The position numbers and the translations under genes were made by a program. A stretch of 42,406 bases of DNA from Flavobacteriaceae bacterium (GTDB taxonomy: Bacteria > Bacteroidota > Bacteroidia > Flavobacteriales > Flavobacteriaceae): the NCBI GenBank assembly GCA_017851655.1, contig JAFMMH010000010.1, positions 1 to 42,406 on the forward strand, written 5' to 3'. Below, one piece after another: positions 16,058-25,215 of the stretch. The notes under the pieces are model-generated. The model was not told where the DNA came from, ran no database searches, and was given only the letters and a program-made list of their open reading frames with translations. How positions within the stretch are numbered: position 1 is the stretch's first letter; each line of letters opens with the position of its first letter.

Positions 16058-16963
16058 TTAAAATTTTGAAATAAGTTTTGACTTCCAATTACTCCACCCA
16101 TATTTATAAGACATCAGCAACAATAATAATGGGTAAAAAAGAAGTAGTGATAAAATAAGTTCAGGGCCTAAAGAGGGTTCAGAAATGTCAATTAAAACAG
16201 ATTCTGTTTGAAATGCGGTCCAAGATGAAGTAACTAAAAGCGCAGTAGTTAAATTATTGGCTGCATGAAAACCTAGTGCAAGTTCAATACCATCATCCAT
16301 TATTGTCATTATTCCCAAAAAAAGACCTGTCCCTATATAATAGACTAGAATGCCGTAGCCTAATTTTTCTACCTCTGGGTTAAATAAATGTAAACCTCCG
16401 AAAATTAGAGAGGTCATTAAAAGAGGGGCCCATGAATTTTTGAATAACCCTGAAAATCCTTGCATTAAATAGCCTCTAAAAATAAATTCCTCCAAACTCG
16501 TTTGGATGGGTATAAAAAGTACCGCAATAATAAAAAGTATTGCAAACTTACTGAGAGTGAAATTCCATTCATAACTTTCAGGACTTATAAAATAATCTCC
16601 AACTACTAATAAAACTGTAACCAAAGTCCACACTAGAAAAGCAAAAAAAATGCGCCTCCAATCTATAGCTTTTCTTGCTGTTACTATACTTAACAATGGG
16701 CGTAAATGAAGTTTTTTTAAAACCAACCAGAGCCCTATAAACCCCGCTGCAAAAGGGATGAGTAGCAGAAAGAGTTGCAAGTTTTTATCTATATTCCGCA
16801 ATAAATCCATCGGATCCTGAGAGGAAATTTCACCAACTCTTTCTTGGATTATTACAAATGTAAGAGGTAATTGACCAATAACATTGAATATGATAACAAT
16901 AAAAGAACCCAAGAGGAACATCCAAAACGGGTTTTTATAGGATAGAGATTGCTGTAAAAACAT
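16058..16963 (-). CDS. CPBP-family intramembrane glutamic endopeptidase
   Basis: About 301 residues from the ATG at 16961-16963. An alternative ATG at 16984 adds seven residues and overlaps menC; the later start gives MFLQQSLSYKNPFW, more like family N-termini. At least six hydrophobic segments are present. The CPBP/Abi catalytic motifs are visible: EEFIFRGYLMQGF (EExxxR), then GGLHLFNPE with its histidine, and FHAANN near the C-terminal membrane segment. The family cleaves within membranes (for example CAAX-type processing or bacteriocin immunity). It sits between menC and menE, five bases from one and one base from the other, so it is co-transcribed with menaquinone genes. No role in the pathway is established. 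Confidence 0.85.
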   Translation of the reverse strand: MFLQQSLSYKNPFWMFLLGSFIVIIFNVIGQLPLTFVIIQERVGEISSQDPMDLLRNIDKNLQLFLLLIPFAAGFIGLWLVLKKLHLRPLLSIVTARKAIDWRRIFFAFLVWTLVTVLLVVGDYFISPESYEWNFTLSKFAILFIIAVLFIPIQTSLEEFIFRGYLMQGFSGLFKNSWAPLLMTSLIFGGLHLFNPEVEKLGYGILVYYIGTGLFLGIMTIMDDGIELALGFHAANNLTTALLVTSSWTAFQTESVLIDISEPSLGPELILSLLLFYPLLLLLMSYKYGWSNWKSKLISKF

Positions 16964-16968
16964 GGGTG

Positions 16969-17994
16969 TTAAATTAAGTCCCAAGATATAGAATTATCGA
17001 TGCTTAAACAAGCTTTAGTAATGACTAAAGGACTTTGAATATTATTCGTAAATAATGATCCTGTTCCTAGACCTTGAGGTCCTTTAGCATTTAAAGAATA
17101 AGTCCATTGGGCAATGGCATTCAGTCCTACATTGCTTTCCAACGCACTAGTCACCCACCAATCAATTCCCAAAGAATCTGCATGGGAAATCCACTCTTTT
17201 GATGCTTTAAAACCTCCTAAAAGACTTGGCTTTAGAATAATAAATTGCGGCTGAATTAACTCCAACATCCTTTTGCGCTCATCATTATCAGTTCTAGAAA
17301 TTAGTTCCTCATCCAAAGCAATTGGTACCGGACTTCGTTTACATAAATCTGCCATTTCCTCCCACTGATTCACTCCGATAGGTTGTTCAATGGAATGAAT
17401 AGCAAAACGCTCTAACTGTTGCAATTTATCCAATGCATCCTCAGCTGCAAAAGCACCATTTGCATCAACTCTTATACTAATTGTAGTTGAATCGTATTGC
17501 TTCCTCAAATAATGTAGTACTTCTAATTCTTGTTTAAAATCTAAAGCACCTATTTTTAATTTAATACAATCAAATCCCCTATCTAACAGGCTATTGATTT
17601 GGGTTTTCATATAATCTGGCTTACCCATCCAGACCAATCCATTAATGGGGATATGCGCTTCACTCCTTGTAAATTCAGAAGGAAAAAGCTCCCACTGATT
17701 GTTATTCTGGATCCCCAGTAAAGCTGATTCTAAACCCATCTGTACAGCTGGCCATTGGGTAAGCTCTGGAAGTTTGGTCTTGGATTCTAAAGCAGCACAT
17801 ATTGTTTGTAAAAGAGATTCGATTTCCAAATGATTATCGGGACTCAAACCCTCTATAAGACTACATTCACCAAGACCAGTTTTGCCATTTTCTTCGATAA
17901 TTAGAAACCAGCTGTCTTTAGTTGTCAGCACTCCACGAGAAGTACCACTTGGTCTTTTGAATTCTAAACGGTGTTTTTTGAATTTTGCTCTCAT
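16969..17994 (-). CDS. menC: o-Succinylbenzoate synthase
   Basis: MenC dehydrates SHCHC to o-succinylbenzoate; it belongs to the enolase superfamily. The 341-residue protein has the two catalytic lysines of the family as Lys145 or Lys147 (in IKLKIG) and Lys255 (in ILKPSLLGG). The magnesium ligands are Asp177 (VDANGAF), Glu203 (IEQPI) and Asp228 (LDEEL). All are in the expected order. Dipeptide epimerases share these motifs, but position inside the men cluster decides the call. Its start codon shares a base with the menA stop codon. Confidence 0.92.
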   Translation of the reverse strand: MRAKFKKHRLEFKRPSGTSRGVLTTKDSWFLIIEENGKTGLGECSLIEGLSPDNHLEIESLLQTICAALESKTKLPELTQWPAVQMGLESALLGIQNNNQWELFPSEFTRSEAHIPINGLVWMGKPDYMKTQINSLLDRGFDCIKLKIGALDFKQELEVLHYLRKQYDSTTISIRVDANGAFAAEDALDKLQQLERFAIHSIEQPIGVNQWEEMADLCKRSPVPIALDEELISRTDNDERKRMLELIQPQFIILKPSLLGGFKASKEWISHADSLGIDWWVTSALESNVGLNAIAQWTYSLNAKGPQGLGTGSLFTNNIQSPLVITKACLSIDNSISWDLI

Positions 17995-18902
17995 CAGCCT
18001 ATAGAAAAGCTTATGAAGATTAAAATCGATATTGCAAAAGTTGTTATGGCCACTTTTTTTAATTCAGGATCTAAAGATTTCGGATCCTTATTCTTAATGA
18101 CGATTACCAAATGCATCAACAGAGGAATCAGTCCTATGAGTGAGAGCCAGTAAAATGAAAGGGACTCTTGTAAAAAAAAGAAAAATAGAATCCCACTTGC
18201 ACTTAGAATTAAGGCATAATGATAGTATTTTGCTCCCCTGCTTCCCAAAAATACAGCTAGGGTTCTTTTGCCAACAGCGGAATCACTTTCTCGATCCCTC
18301 ATATTGTTTAAATTAAGAACGGCAACCGAGAGTAGTCCCACTACTAGAGAGAGAAAAGCTGCAGAAGTGGAAAAAACATTTAATTGAAGAAAATAAGCCC
18401 CCAATACACTTACCAGCCCAAAAAACACAAAGACAAATACATCTCCTAAACCACGATATCCATAAGCTTTTTCACCTACTGTATAAGAGATGGCAGCCCA
18501 AATACTGCATAAGGCCAAACCGAAAAAAATTAAAAAATAAATCCAAGAGCTGCTTTCAAAAGCAACATAAATAAGAGTTATTGCTAAAATCAAAGCCATT
18601 AAAGACATCCAAAGAATTCCTCTTTTTAGAGCTTGACGACTTAACAAACCAGACTGTAGTACCCTTGCTGGACCTACTCTATCGGCATTATCAGTTCCCT
18701 TTACCCCATCACCATAATCATTAGCCAGGTTGGAGACAATCTGAAATGCGATTGCAGTAAGGAGCATTAAAGCAAATAATAACCATGAAAAATTAGAGTC
18801 TTGAACACAGAGAGCATTCCCAACTACAATACCCGAGCTAGAAAGCGGAAGAGTTCGCAATCGAGCTGCACGTATCCAAACTGAGATTTTTTCAAATGCC
18901 AT
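17994..18902 (-). CDS. menA: 1,4-Dihydroxy-2-naphthoate polyprenyltransferase
   Basis: MenA is an integral membrane UbiA-family enzyme that joins DHNA to a polyprenyl diphosphate, making demethylmenaquinone. The 302-residue protein has eight or nine hydrophobic segments and the two Asp-rich magnesium-binding loops: NDYGDGVKGTDNADRVGP at about 61-78 and NLNNMRDRESD near 197-207. Both are diagnostic. It overlaps menB by one base (TAATG) and menC by one base, showing tight translational coupling. Confidence 0.95.
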   Translation of the reverse strand: MAFEKISVWIRAARLRTLPLSSSGIVVGNALCVQDSNFSWLLFALMLLTAIAFQIVSNLANDYGDGVKGTDNADRVGPARVLQSGLLSRQALKRGILWMSLMALILAITLIYVAFESSSWIYFLIFFGLALCSIWAAISYTVGEKAYGYRGLGDVFVFVFFGLVSVLGAYFLQLNVFSTSAAFLSLVVGLLSVAVLNLNNMRDRESDSAVGKRTLAVFLGSRGAKYYHYALILSASGILFFFFLQESLSFYWLSLIGLIPLLMHLVIVIKNKDPKSLDPELKKVAITTFAISILIFISFSIG

Positions 18903-19717
18903 TAGGGGAATTTGGGGTATTGTTTAAAATTAGGTGCACGTTTTTCTAAAAAAGCTTTTTTACCCTCTTGGGCTTCTTCCATCAAGTAATACATCAAAGT
19001 AGCATCTCCAGCTAATTGCATCAAACCATGCTGTCCATCCAACTCAGCATTTAAACTACGTTTTATCATCCTTAAAGCCAATGGGCTTCGCTGTTGCATA
19101 ATTTGACACCATTCCATAACCGTATCCTCTAATTGATCTAAAGGAACTACTTTATTTACCATACCCATTTCGTGCGCCTCCTGGGCACTATATTGTTGAC
19201 ATAAAAACCAGATTTCTCGTGCTTTTTTTTGTCCTACATGACGAGCTAAATAAGATGATCCAAATCCACCGTCAAAACTTCCTACTTTTGGACCAGTTTG
19301 TCCGAATATAGCGTTATCACTTGCTATAGTCAAATCACAAACTACATGCAAAACATGACCTCCTCCTATGGCATATCCATTAACCATAGCTACAACAGGC
19401 TTAGGCAGCTCCCTGATTCGTTTGTGCAAATCCAACACATTTAATCTAGGGACTCCGTCTTCTCCAACATATCCCCCTACTCCTTTTACATTCTGATCCC
19501 CACCGCTACAAAAAGCTTTATCTCCTATTCCAGTAAAAACTACAATGTCAATGTCATTGTTTTCTCGACATACTTCCATTGCTTCCAACATTTGGTTATT
19601 GGTCTCGGGTCGAAAAGCATTGTAAACTTCTGGACGGTTGATCGTAATTTTGGCAACTCCTTCACAAAATTCAAACAAAATATCACTGTAAGTGCCTAAA
19701 GATTTCCATGTTCTCAT
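18902..19717 (-). CDS. menB: 1,4-Dihydroxy-2-naphthoyl-CoA synthase
   Basis: MenB closes the second ring of the naphthoquinone from o-succinylbenzoyl-CoA. The 271-residue crotonase-fold protein carries [11 protein letters not shown] (about 70-80), [16 protein letters not shown], and [16 protein letters not shown]. The glycine-rich last segment is the bicarbonate-binding form typical of MenB from heterotrophic bacteria. A promoter-like box precedes it, so menB-menA-menC-CPBP-menE may form a subunit of transcription inside the larger cluster. Ordinary enoyl-CoA hydratase is excluded by the SFDGG motif and by context. Confidence 0.96.
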   Translation of the reverse strand: MRTWKSLGTYSDILFEFCEGVAKITINRPEVYNAFRPETNNQMLEAMEVCRENNDIDIVVFTGIGDKAFCSGGDQNVKGVGGYVGEDGVPRLNVLDLHKRIRELPKPVVAMVNGYAIGGGHVLHVVCDLTIASDNAIFGQTGPKVGSFDGGFGSSYLARHVGQKKAREIWFLCQQYSAQEAHEMGMVNKVVPLDQLEDTVMEWCQIMQQRSPLALRMIKRSLNAELDGQHGLMQLAGDATLMYYLMEEAQEGKKAFLEKRAPNFKQYPKFP

Positions 19718-19736
19718 AAATCTTTTGATTTTTTTT

Positions 19737-19744
19737 CAAAAATA
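19737..19744 (-). promoter_or_regulatory. Putative -7 box TATTTTTG ahead of menB (minus strand)
   Basis: Read on the minus strand, AGTATTTTTG ends 19 bases before the menB ATG (19717). It is the same ten bases seen before fumC and panB. The 81-base menD-menB gap is otherwise empty, suggesting an internal promoter within the men cluster. Confidence 0.5.
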
Positions 19745-19798
19745 CTGATTTATTTACCAGAAAAAGAATGGATTGTACAGAACTAAGTATATATATAG

Positions 19799-21571
19799 CT
19801 ATACCCCCATTGCCTTGAAATAATTCAATAATATTCCATCATTAATTTTTCGAGGAGTTTGAATTTCAAAAATTTGAGGTTGCTTATTTGATTTTAAAAA
19901 CCTAGAGAATTTTCTTTTTAAACTCCAAAAAGAATTACTTTGGGAATAACCAAATCCAAAGGCTTTAGCAATATATTTAGCATCTCGATTATGGATAGTT
20001 TCGAAATAGCGGTCGTATTTAGGAGTGTCTTTTTGACCGGGTAAAATTCTAAAAATTCCACCGCCATTATTGTTGATTAAAATAATTTTAAAATTCTCAG
20101 GAATTGTATCATTCCATAATCCGTTAATATCGTAGAAAAAGCTCAAATCACCTGTAATAAGTATCGTCGGCAGTTCATTTATTTGTGTAGCACCAATTGC
20201 TGTTGCCGTACTTCCATCAATTCCACTCGTCCCTCGATTGCAATAAAAAATAGTATTCTCAGACCAATCAAACAATTGCGTGTAGCGTATGGACGAACTG
20301 TTGGCAATCTGCAAATGATGATCTGAAGGGATGTTTTGTGCAAGAAATCGAAAAACAGAGAGGTCTGAAAAGGGAAGATCTTTCAAATACTCCTGACCTT
20401 TATTTTTAAATCCATTGTAATAGTTTAAAATCTGATTTTGAAAATTACTTGAACTTTCTTCATTGGCATTCTCGTACAAGCCTGCTAAAAAAACTTGCGG
20501 ACTGACTTTAAAATGCTTGTCTAAACAATAATAGGTGTTGTATGCCTTTTTTTTATCGATATGCCAATGGTGCTTTGGACGATGTTTACGCAAGAAAAAC
20601 TTGATTTTCTTAGAGACAACCATTCCTCCGAAGGTGAGGAGCAATTCTGGTCTTATAGTTTCGTCTATTTTGTGCATTAAAAGCTCAGCAGGTGCCATTA
20701 ATGAATCAATTGAATTGATGAGTTTTTGATGAGTTATATTGGATGTAGTTTCGGTAAAAACAATCACTGAGGGATCAGCACACAGCACATCAATTAGACT
20801 CTGATCTATTTCATCTGGGGGCATTTGACCAATAATAACCCATTTCTTTGAGGCCTGATGCCAAGCCTTTTTGGCAGAAGCAAAGTCAGTTGCCAATACT
20901 TGAGTAGGAAAATTATATTCAGGGGTTTCTTCGATAGAAAGAAGTGTTTCTGTCATTCCGTATAAAGGCTCTTCCATTGGAATATTCAAATGGACGGGAC
21001 CTTGACTTTTTAGGGCTTTTAAAAAAACTCTAGCAATCTCTTGTTCATTGTGTTTTTGATGAACTTTTTGGATCTTCTCAATTAACGACTGATCTGCATT
21101 TTGAGGGAGTAATTGCTGCATTGGGTTTTCCAAAATCGCTGCAGTATTATGGATAACATCAGGTTTTAATATAGCTGCAGTTTCCAAATGAGGCTCAAAA
21201 ACACCCTCTTGGCGTATGGTTTGCCCGTCACCTATATCTATCCGATGTGGCATTCGATCTGCAGAAATTACAACCAAAGGGATATCACTGTAGTAGGCTT
21301 CTGCAATAGCAGGATAAAAATTAAGTAATGCAGAACCAGATGTACAGACTAAGGCTACAGGCTTTTTAAGTTGTTGTGCCATTCCCAATGCAAAAAAGGC
21401 AGCAGCCCGTTCGTCAACTATACTGTATGTTTTAAAATAATCTTGAGAAACAAAACCGTTCGTTAATGGAGCATTTCGAGAACCAGCACAGATCACTATA
21501 CGATCAATTCCGTAGCGTTCTGACAAACGAACAACGGTTTGGGCGATTGGGATCCTAGGATAATTAGACAT
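19799..21571 (-). CDS. menD: SEPHCHC synthase (thiamine diphosphate enzyme)
   Basis: MenD joins isochorismate and 2-oxoglutarate in the first committed step of menaquinone synthesis. The 590-residue protein has the ThDP-enzyme layout. The N-terminal pyrimidine-binding domain has CAGSRNAPLTNGF (about 29-40) and the activating Glu54 in VDERAAAFFALG. The C-terminal pyrophosphate-binding domain has TGDLSFFYDINGLWN and INNNGGGIFRILPG. The SRNAPL arginine and the GGGIFR segment are typical of MenD and separate it from acetolactate synthases. It has its own promoter-like site upstream. Confidence 0.95.
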   Translation of the reverse strand: MSNYPRIPIAQTVVRLSERYGIDRIVICAGSRNAPLTNGFVSQDYFKTYSIVDERAAAFFALGMAQQLKKPVALVCTSGSALLNFYPAIAEAYYSDIPLVVISADRMPHRIDIGDGQTIRQEGVFEPHLETAAILKPDVIHNTAAILENPMQQLLPQNADQSLIEKIQKVHQKHNEQEIARVFLKALKSQGPVHLNIPMEEPLYGMTETLLSIEETPEYNFPTQVLATDFASAKKAWHQASKKWVIIGQMPPDEIDQSLIDVLCADPSVIVFTETTSNITHQKLINSIDSLMAPAELLMHKIDETIRPELLLTFGGMVVSKKIKFFLRKHRPKHHWHIDKKKAYNTYYCLDKHFKVSPQVFLAGLYENANEESSSNFQNQILNYYNGFKNKGQEYLKDLPFSDLSVFRFLAQNIPSDHHLQIANSSSIRYTQLFDWSENTIFYCNRGTSGIDGSTATAIGATQINELPTILITGDLSFFYDINGLWNDTIPENFKIILINNNGGGIFRILPGQKDTPKYDRYFETIHNRDAKYIAKAFGFGYSQSNSFWSLKRKFSRFLKSNKQPQIFEIQTPRKINDGILLNYFKAMGV

Positions 21572-21596
21572 ACATCAATATCTGCTTCATGAACTA

Positions 21597-21625
21597 CAAA
21601 AGTACAAAACCCATGGCATAACAAA
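21597..21625 (-). promoter_or_regulatory. Putative promoter ahead of menD (minus strand): TTTG-N17-TACTTTTG
   Basis: On the minus strand TTTG (plus 21622-21625) and TACTTTTG (plus 21597-21604) are separated by 17 bases, the Bacteroidota -33/-7 arrangement. The -7 box ends 25 bases before the menD ATG. It is the most complete promoter match in the window. Confidence 0.5.
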
Positions 21626-21640
21626 TAGTTAAAATAGGCT

Positions 21641-22675
21641 TTAAAGTACTTTAGCGAGGGTATAAGCCTTACGTTGGGTTTCTAACCATTCCTTTTCAGG
21701 GTCACTACCCAAAGTAATCCCAGCGCCTACAAAGAGTGTTGTAGTTTCTGGAGTCCAACGAGCACAACGAAGATTGACATACAGTTGGGACTCAGAAGAA
21801 TTTGTAGGTCCCAAAAAGCCGGTATAAAAACTTCTTTCGTAGGCTTCATTTTCTTCGATAAATCGTATTGCTTCCTCTTTAGGTACACCACCTACAGCAG
21901 GAGTAGGATGGAGTACCTGAGCGAGTGCGACAATATTTCCATCCAACTTTGGAAATTGAAAACAGGTACATAAATGAACAAGGTTCCCAGCTCTTTGATC
22001 AATTGTCGGATTTTTTTGTATTTGATTGGTAGGGAATATTTTTTTTAAATCCTCTTCTACTTGAATGGCAACAAGTTCTTGCTCTTCAATTTCTTTTGTA
22101 GTCCAATTAGGATCTTCATTTTCAAGATAAGTTTGAGTTCCTGCCAATGCCATCGTTTGGGATAGATTTTCTTGAGTGGTTATGAATTGCTCTGGGGTTG
22201 CACCAAACCATGTTCCCACTAAAGGATGATGCCATAAATAAACCATTGCCAGAGAATAATGACTCAACAGATCTTGAAAAATAGCTACTGCATCTCTTTT
22301 TGTTTTTACGTCTTGTGAATGAGAAAGCACCACTTTTTTTAATCGTCCAGAAGCAATAACTTCTTTTGCTTTTATGACCAGACTCTCAAAGGAAATTTTA
22401 TTTTTTGAGTCTAAAATAACTTCTGAATTTAAATTTGGAGATGTATTTATTATCTTGAATTGTTCAGAAAATTGATCTGGAATAAAAGGAATTGGTTGTT
22501 TTAGATCAAAAGGGGCCATAAGAAAGCCACTACAACTAAGGTCTTTGGTCCAATGTAATTTGGTGTCTTTTTGAAAAAAAACAGAGGCTTTATCTGTGTT
22601 TGGAAGTCGGAAACACACAAAAGGTTTCTCTGATTCCCATAGATTATTCAGTTTTTCAAAAAGAGAATCATTCAT
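21641..22675 (-). CDS. menF: Isochorismate synthase (chorismate-binding family)
   Basis: This enzyme isomerises chorismate to isochorismate, the entry to menaquinone. The 344-residue protein contains the chorismate-binding domain: the base lysine region LKKVVLSHSQ, WFGATPEQFI, MALAGTQ, and the magnesium/active-site run VGGVPKEEAIRF, then NEAYERSFYTGFLGP. It is somewhat shorter than typical MenF/EntC (about 380-430), with a reduced N-terminal region, but no catalytic segment is missing. EntC or salicylate synthase are alternatives by fold; the men neighbours decide. Its ATG overlaps the menI stop codon by one base. Confidence 0.93.
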   Translation of the reverse strand: MNDSLFEKLNNLWESEKPFVCFRLPNTDKASVFFQKDTKLHWTKDLSCSGFLMAPFDLKQPIPFIPDQFSEQFKIINTSPNLNSEVILDSKNKISFESLVIKAKEVIASGRLKKVVLSHSQDVKTKRDAVAIFQDLLSHYSLAMVYLWHHPLVGTWFGATPEQFITTQENLSQTMALAGTQTYLENEDPNWTTKEIEEQELVAIQVEEDLKKIFPTNQIQKNPTIDQRAGNLVHLCTCFQFPKLDGNIVALAQVLHPTPAVGGVPKEEAIRFIEENEAYERSFYTGFLGPTNSSESQLYVNLRCARWTPETTTLFVGAGITLGSDPEKEWLETQRKAYTLAKVL

Positions 22676-23091
22676 TATTCTTTGATGCGGGTATAGGTTG
22701 TTAACTTACAAATTGAGATTAGTTGTTGGGCATCATCTTCAATTCTAATTTCCCAAAGTTGGATTGTTTTTCCTAAGTTCAGAGGACGAGCTGTTGCATG
22801 AACAAAACCAGACTTTACACTTTTTAAGTGATTGGCAGAAATTTCAATTCCACGGACAATTGCTTTTGGATTTTTATTGAAAACATAAACTGCTGCACTA
22901 CCCACGCTTTCCGCCAAAGCTGCAGTTGCACCACCGTGTAAAACGCCGTCCGGTTGGTATACCTTTTCATTGACTGGCATTCTGGCTGTCAAAAAATCCT
23001 CACTAACATCAGTAAATTCTATCCCTAATGTTTCCATCAGTGTATTTTTACAGATTGCGTTGGTGAGTTGAAGTATTTCCTGCTTTTCCAT
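22675..23091 (-). CDS. menI: Hotdog-fold thioesterase, probable DHNA-CoA hydrolase
   Basis: A 138-residue PaaI/YdiI-type hotdog protein. The active-site region reads VLHGGATAALAES (about 50-62), with the glutamate that acts as base in YdiI-like thioesterases. In E. coli YdiI (MenI) releases DHNA from DHNA-CoA, the step between MenB and MenA. It is the first gene of the men cluster, overlapping menF by one base, which makes this role likely; the general PaaI-type thioesterase function cannot be excluded. A TATTTTAG box on the minus strand (plus 23104-23111), one base from consensus, lies 12 bases before its ATG. Confidence 0.82.
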   Translation of the reverse strand: MEKQEILQLTNAICKNTLMETLGIEFTDVSEDFLTARMPVNEKVYQPDGVLHGGATAALAESVGSAAVYVFNKNPKAIVRGIEISANHLKSVKSGFVHATARPLNLGKTIQLWEIRIEDDAQQLISICKLTTYTRIKE

Positions 23092-23102
23092 TACATGTTT
23101 TT

Positions 23103-23143
23103 GCTAAAATAAGAAAACCTCCTGTGGAACACAGAAGGTTTTC
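23103..23143 (-). terminator. Rho-independent terminator of dnaK (minus strand)
   Basis: On the minus strand AAAACCT and CTGTG pair with CACAG and AGGTTTT around a TTC loop (plus 23114-23142), with one internal mismatch, followed by the T-rich TTATTTTAG. It lies 23 bases past the dnaK stop and directly before menI, whose putative -7 box overlaps the T-rich tail. Confidence 0.8.
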
Positions 23144-23165
23144 AATAGTATGTACTGAATGATAA

Positions 23166-25064
23166 TTATTTTACTTCTTCGAAGTCAACGTCCTGAACGT
23201 CATCCCCACCGGCACTATCAGCAGTAGCATCGGTTTTTGGCTGTTCTGCTCCTCCCGCCTCTGCTTGGGCTTTGTACATTTCCTCAGAGGCATTTTTCCA
23301 TGCTTCATTGATGGCTTCTAACGATTTGTCAATCCCTTCTAAATCTTTTGATTCATGAGCTTTCTTCAAATCAGCTAATGCAGTTTCAATCGGTGCTTTT
23401 TTATCATCAGAAAGTTTCTCACCAAATTCAGTCAATTGTTTTTCTGTTTGAAAAATCATTTGATCGGCACTGTTTAGCTTATCAACTTGCTCTTTAACTT
23501 TCTTGTCTGCATCTGCATTCGCCTCAGCCTCTTGTTTCATCTTTTGAATTTCCTCTTCAGTTAATCCAGAAGATGCTTCGATCCGAATGTCTTGCGACTT
23601 GTTTGTTGCCTTGTCAAGTGCGCTTACTTTAATGATTCCATTCGCGTCAATATCAAAGGTAACTTCAATCTGAGGTGTCCCTCGTTGAGCTGGAGGAATT
23701 CCGTCTAAATGAAAGCGACCAATAGTTTTGTTATCTGAAGCCATCGATCGTTCTCCTTGAAGAACATGGATTTCAACTGAAGGTTGATTGTCTGCTGCAG
23801 TAGAAAAAGTCTGTGATTTTTTCGTTGGAATGGTCGTATTCGATTCGATTAGCTTTGTCATTACCCCACCCATAGTCTCAATTCCTAAAGAAAGAGGCGT
23901 AACATCTAGTAATAAAACATCTTTAACATCCCCAGTAAGTACACCACCTTGAATGGCTGCACCAATAGCAACTACTTCATCTGGATTTACTCCTTTGGAA
24001 GGTTTTTTACCAAAAAACTTTTCTACTTCTTCTTGAATAACAGGAATCCGTGTAGAACCTCCTACTAAAATTACTTCATCAATATCAGACTTTGATAATC
24101 CTGCATCATCTAAAGCTTTTTTTACTGGAGCCATTGAACGCTTAACTAATTCATCAGCAAGTTGTTCAAAATTTGCACGGGTAAGTGTAGTAACAAGGTG
24201 CTTTGGTCCTGAATCGGTAGCAGTTACATAAGGTAGATTAATTTCTGTTTGTGCTGAAGATGAAAGTTCAATTTTTGCCTTTTCAGCTGCTTCCTTTAAG
24301 CGTTGTAAAGCCATCGGATCATTTCGCAAGTCAATGCCCTCATCTTTAATGAATTTTTCAGCTAAAAAGTCAATGATCACTTGGTCAAAATCATCTCCTC
24401 CAAGGTGAGTATCTCCGTTAGTAGAAAGTACTTCGAATACACCATCACCTAATTCAAGGATCGAGATATCAAAAGTTCCTCCACCAAGATCGTAAACGGC
24501 TATTTTTTGATCTTTTCCACCCTTATCTAGTCCGTAAGCGAGCGCTGCGGCTGTAGGTTCGTTAATGATTCGCTGAACCTTTAAACCTGAAATTTCTCCA
24601 GCTTCTTTGGTAGCTTGACGTTGAGAGTCGTTAAAGTAAGCAGGCACTGTAATTACAGCTTCCGTAACATCTTGACCCAAATAATCTTCCGCTGTTTTCT
24701 TCATCTTTTGAAGAATCATTGCAGATAATTCTTGGGGGGTGTACAAACGGCCATCAATATCAACACGTGGAGTGTCATTGTCACCTTTAACTACTTTGTA
24801 GGCAACATTCTTAACTTCTTTGCTCGATTCTGAAAATTTATTTCCCATAAATCGCTTTATTGAAGCGATTGTTTTTGTAGGATTGGTTACTGCTTGTCTT
24901 TTTGCAGGATCCCCAACTTTGATTTCGCCTCCTTCTACAAAAGCAATTACAGAAGGTGTTGTGCGTTTACCTTCAGCGTTTGGGATCACAACTGGTTCGT
25001 TTCCTTCCATTACAGAAACACACGAATTTGTAGTTCCTAAATCAATTCCAATTATTTTACTCAT
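23166..25064 (-). CDS. dnaK: Molecular chaperone DnaK (Hsp70)
   Basis: From the ATG at 25062-25064 the protein is 632 residues and starts [16 protein letters not shown], the canonical Hsp70 N-terminus. An in-frame ATG at 25142 would add 26 unrelated residues and was rejected. The ATPase domain (about 1-385) has [20 protein letters not shown] and LVGGSTRIP. The substrate-binding domain follows the linker [15 protein letters not shown], and the C-terminal lid ends in [11 protein letters not shown], close to the EEVD-like tail of bacterial DnaK. grpE and dnaJ are not adjacent, though a dnaJ gene lies 17 kb away at the window's end. Two inverted repeats precede it. Confidence 0.97.
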   Translation of the reverse strand: MSKIIGIDLGTTNSCVSVMEGNEPVVIPNAEGKRTTPSVIAFVEGGEIKVGDPAKRQAVTNPTKTIASIKRFMGNKFSESSKEVKNVAYKVVKGDNDTPRVDIDGRLYTPQELSAMILQKMKKTAEDYLGQDVTEAVITVPAYFNDSQRQATKEAGEISGLKVQRIINEPTAAALAYGLDKGGKDQKIAVYDLGGGTFDISILELGDGVFEVLSTNGDTHLGGDDFDQVIIDFLAEKFIKDEGIDLRNDPMALQRLKEAAEKAKIELSSSAQTEINLPYVTATDSGPKHLVTTLTRANFEQLADELVKRSMAPVKKALDDAGLSKSDIDEVILVGGSTRIPVIQEEVEKFFGKKPSKGVNPDEVVAIGAAIQGGVLTGDVKDVLLLDVTPLSLGIETMGGVMTKLIESNTTIPTKKSQTFSTAADNQPSVEIHVLQGERSMASDNKTIGRFHLDGIPPAQRGTPQIEVTFDIDANGIIKVSALDKATNKSQDIRIEASSGLTEEEIQKMKQEAEANADADKKVKEQVDKLNSADQMIFQTEKQLTEFGEKLSDDKKAPIETALADLKKAHESKDLEGIDKSLEAINEAWKNASEEMYKAQAEAGGAEQPKTDATADSAGGDDVQDVDFEEVK

Positions 25065-25085
25065 GATGTTTTCTAATATTTTTAA

Positions 25086-25105
25086 CACAATAGTCAAGCA
25101 TTGTG
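25086..25105. promoter_or_regulatory. Inverted repeat CACAAT-N8-ATTGTG upstream of dnaK
   Basis: CACAAT (25086-25091) and ATTGTG (25100-25105) are perfect six-base arms with an eight-base spacer, 22 bases upstream of the dnaK ATG. This is not the CIRCE element. It could be an operator or simply lie in the leader; unproven. Confidence 0.35.
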
Positions 25106-25126
25106 CCATGATAAAGAAACTGACAG

Positions 25127-25143
25127 CTTGACATGTTATCAAG
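25127..25143. promoter_or_regulatory. Inverted repeat CTTGA-N7-TCAAG upstream of dnaK
   Basis: CTTGA (25127-25131) and TCAAG (25139-25143) are perfect five-base arms in the dnaK-panB intergenic region, about 63 bases before dnaK and 73 before panB. The related CAAGC/CTTGA words recur in the neighbouring repeat's spacer. A regulatory role is inferred only from position. Confidence 0.3.
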
Positions 25144-25190
25144 TTAAATGTTCAAATTAGCTTGTAGAATTATATTAAATAAAGAAATAG

Positions 25191-25198
25191 TATTTTTG
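25191..25198 (+). promoter_or_regulatory. Putative -7 box TATTTTTG for panB
   Basis: AGTATTTTTG ends 17 bases before the panB ATG at 25216, the same box and nearly the same spacing as at fumC. No -33 TTTG is seen at the normal distance. Confidence 0.5.
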
Positions 25199-25215
25199 AA
25201 AAAATATAAAAACAC

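Noticed and set aside
16057-16101. Longer menE starting at the ATG at 16101
   Set aside because: It would overlap the CPBP gene by 44 bases with a non-conserved leader; ATG at 16056 fits the operon spacing and the family start.
25065-25142. 26-residue N-terminal extension of dnaK from an ATG at 25142
   Set aside because: The Hsp70 N-terminus [14 protein letters not shown] begins at 25064, and the extension covers the probable promoter region.
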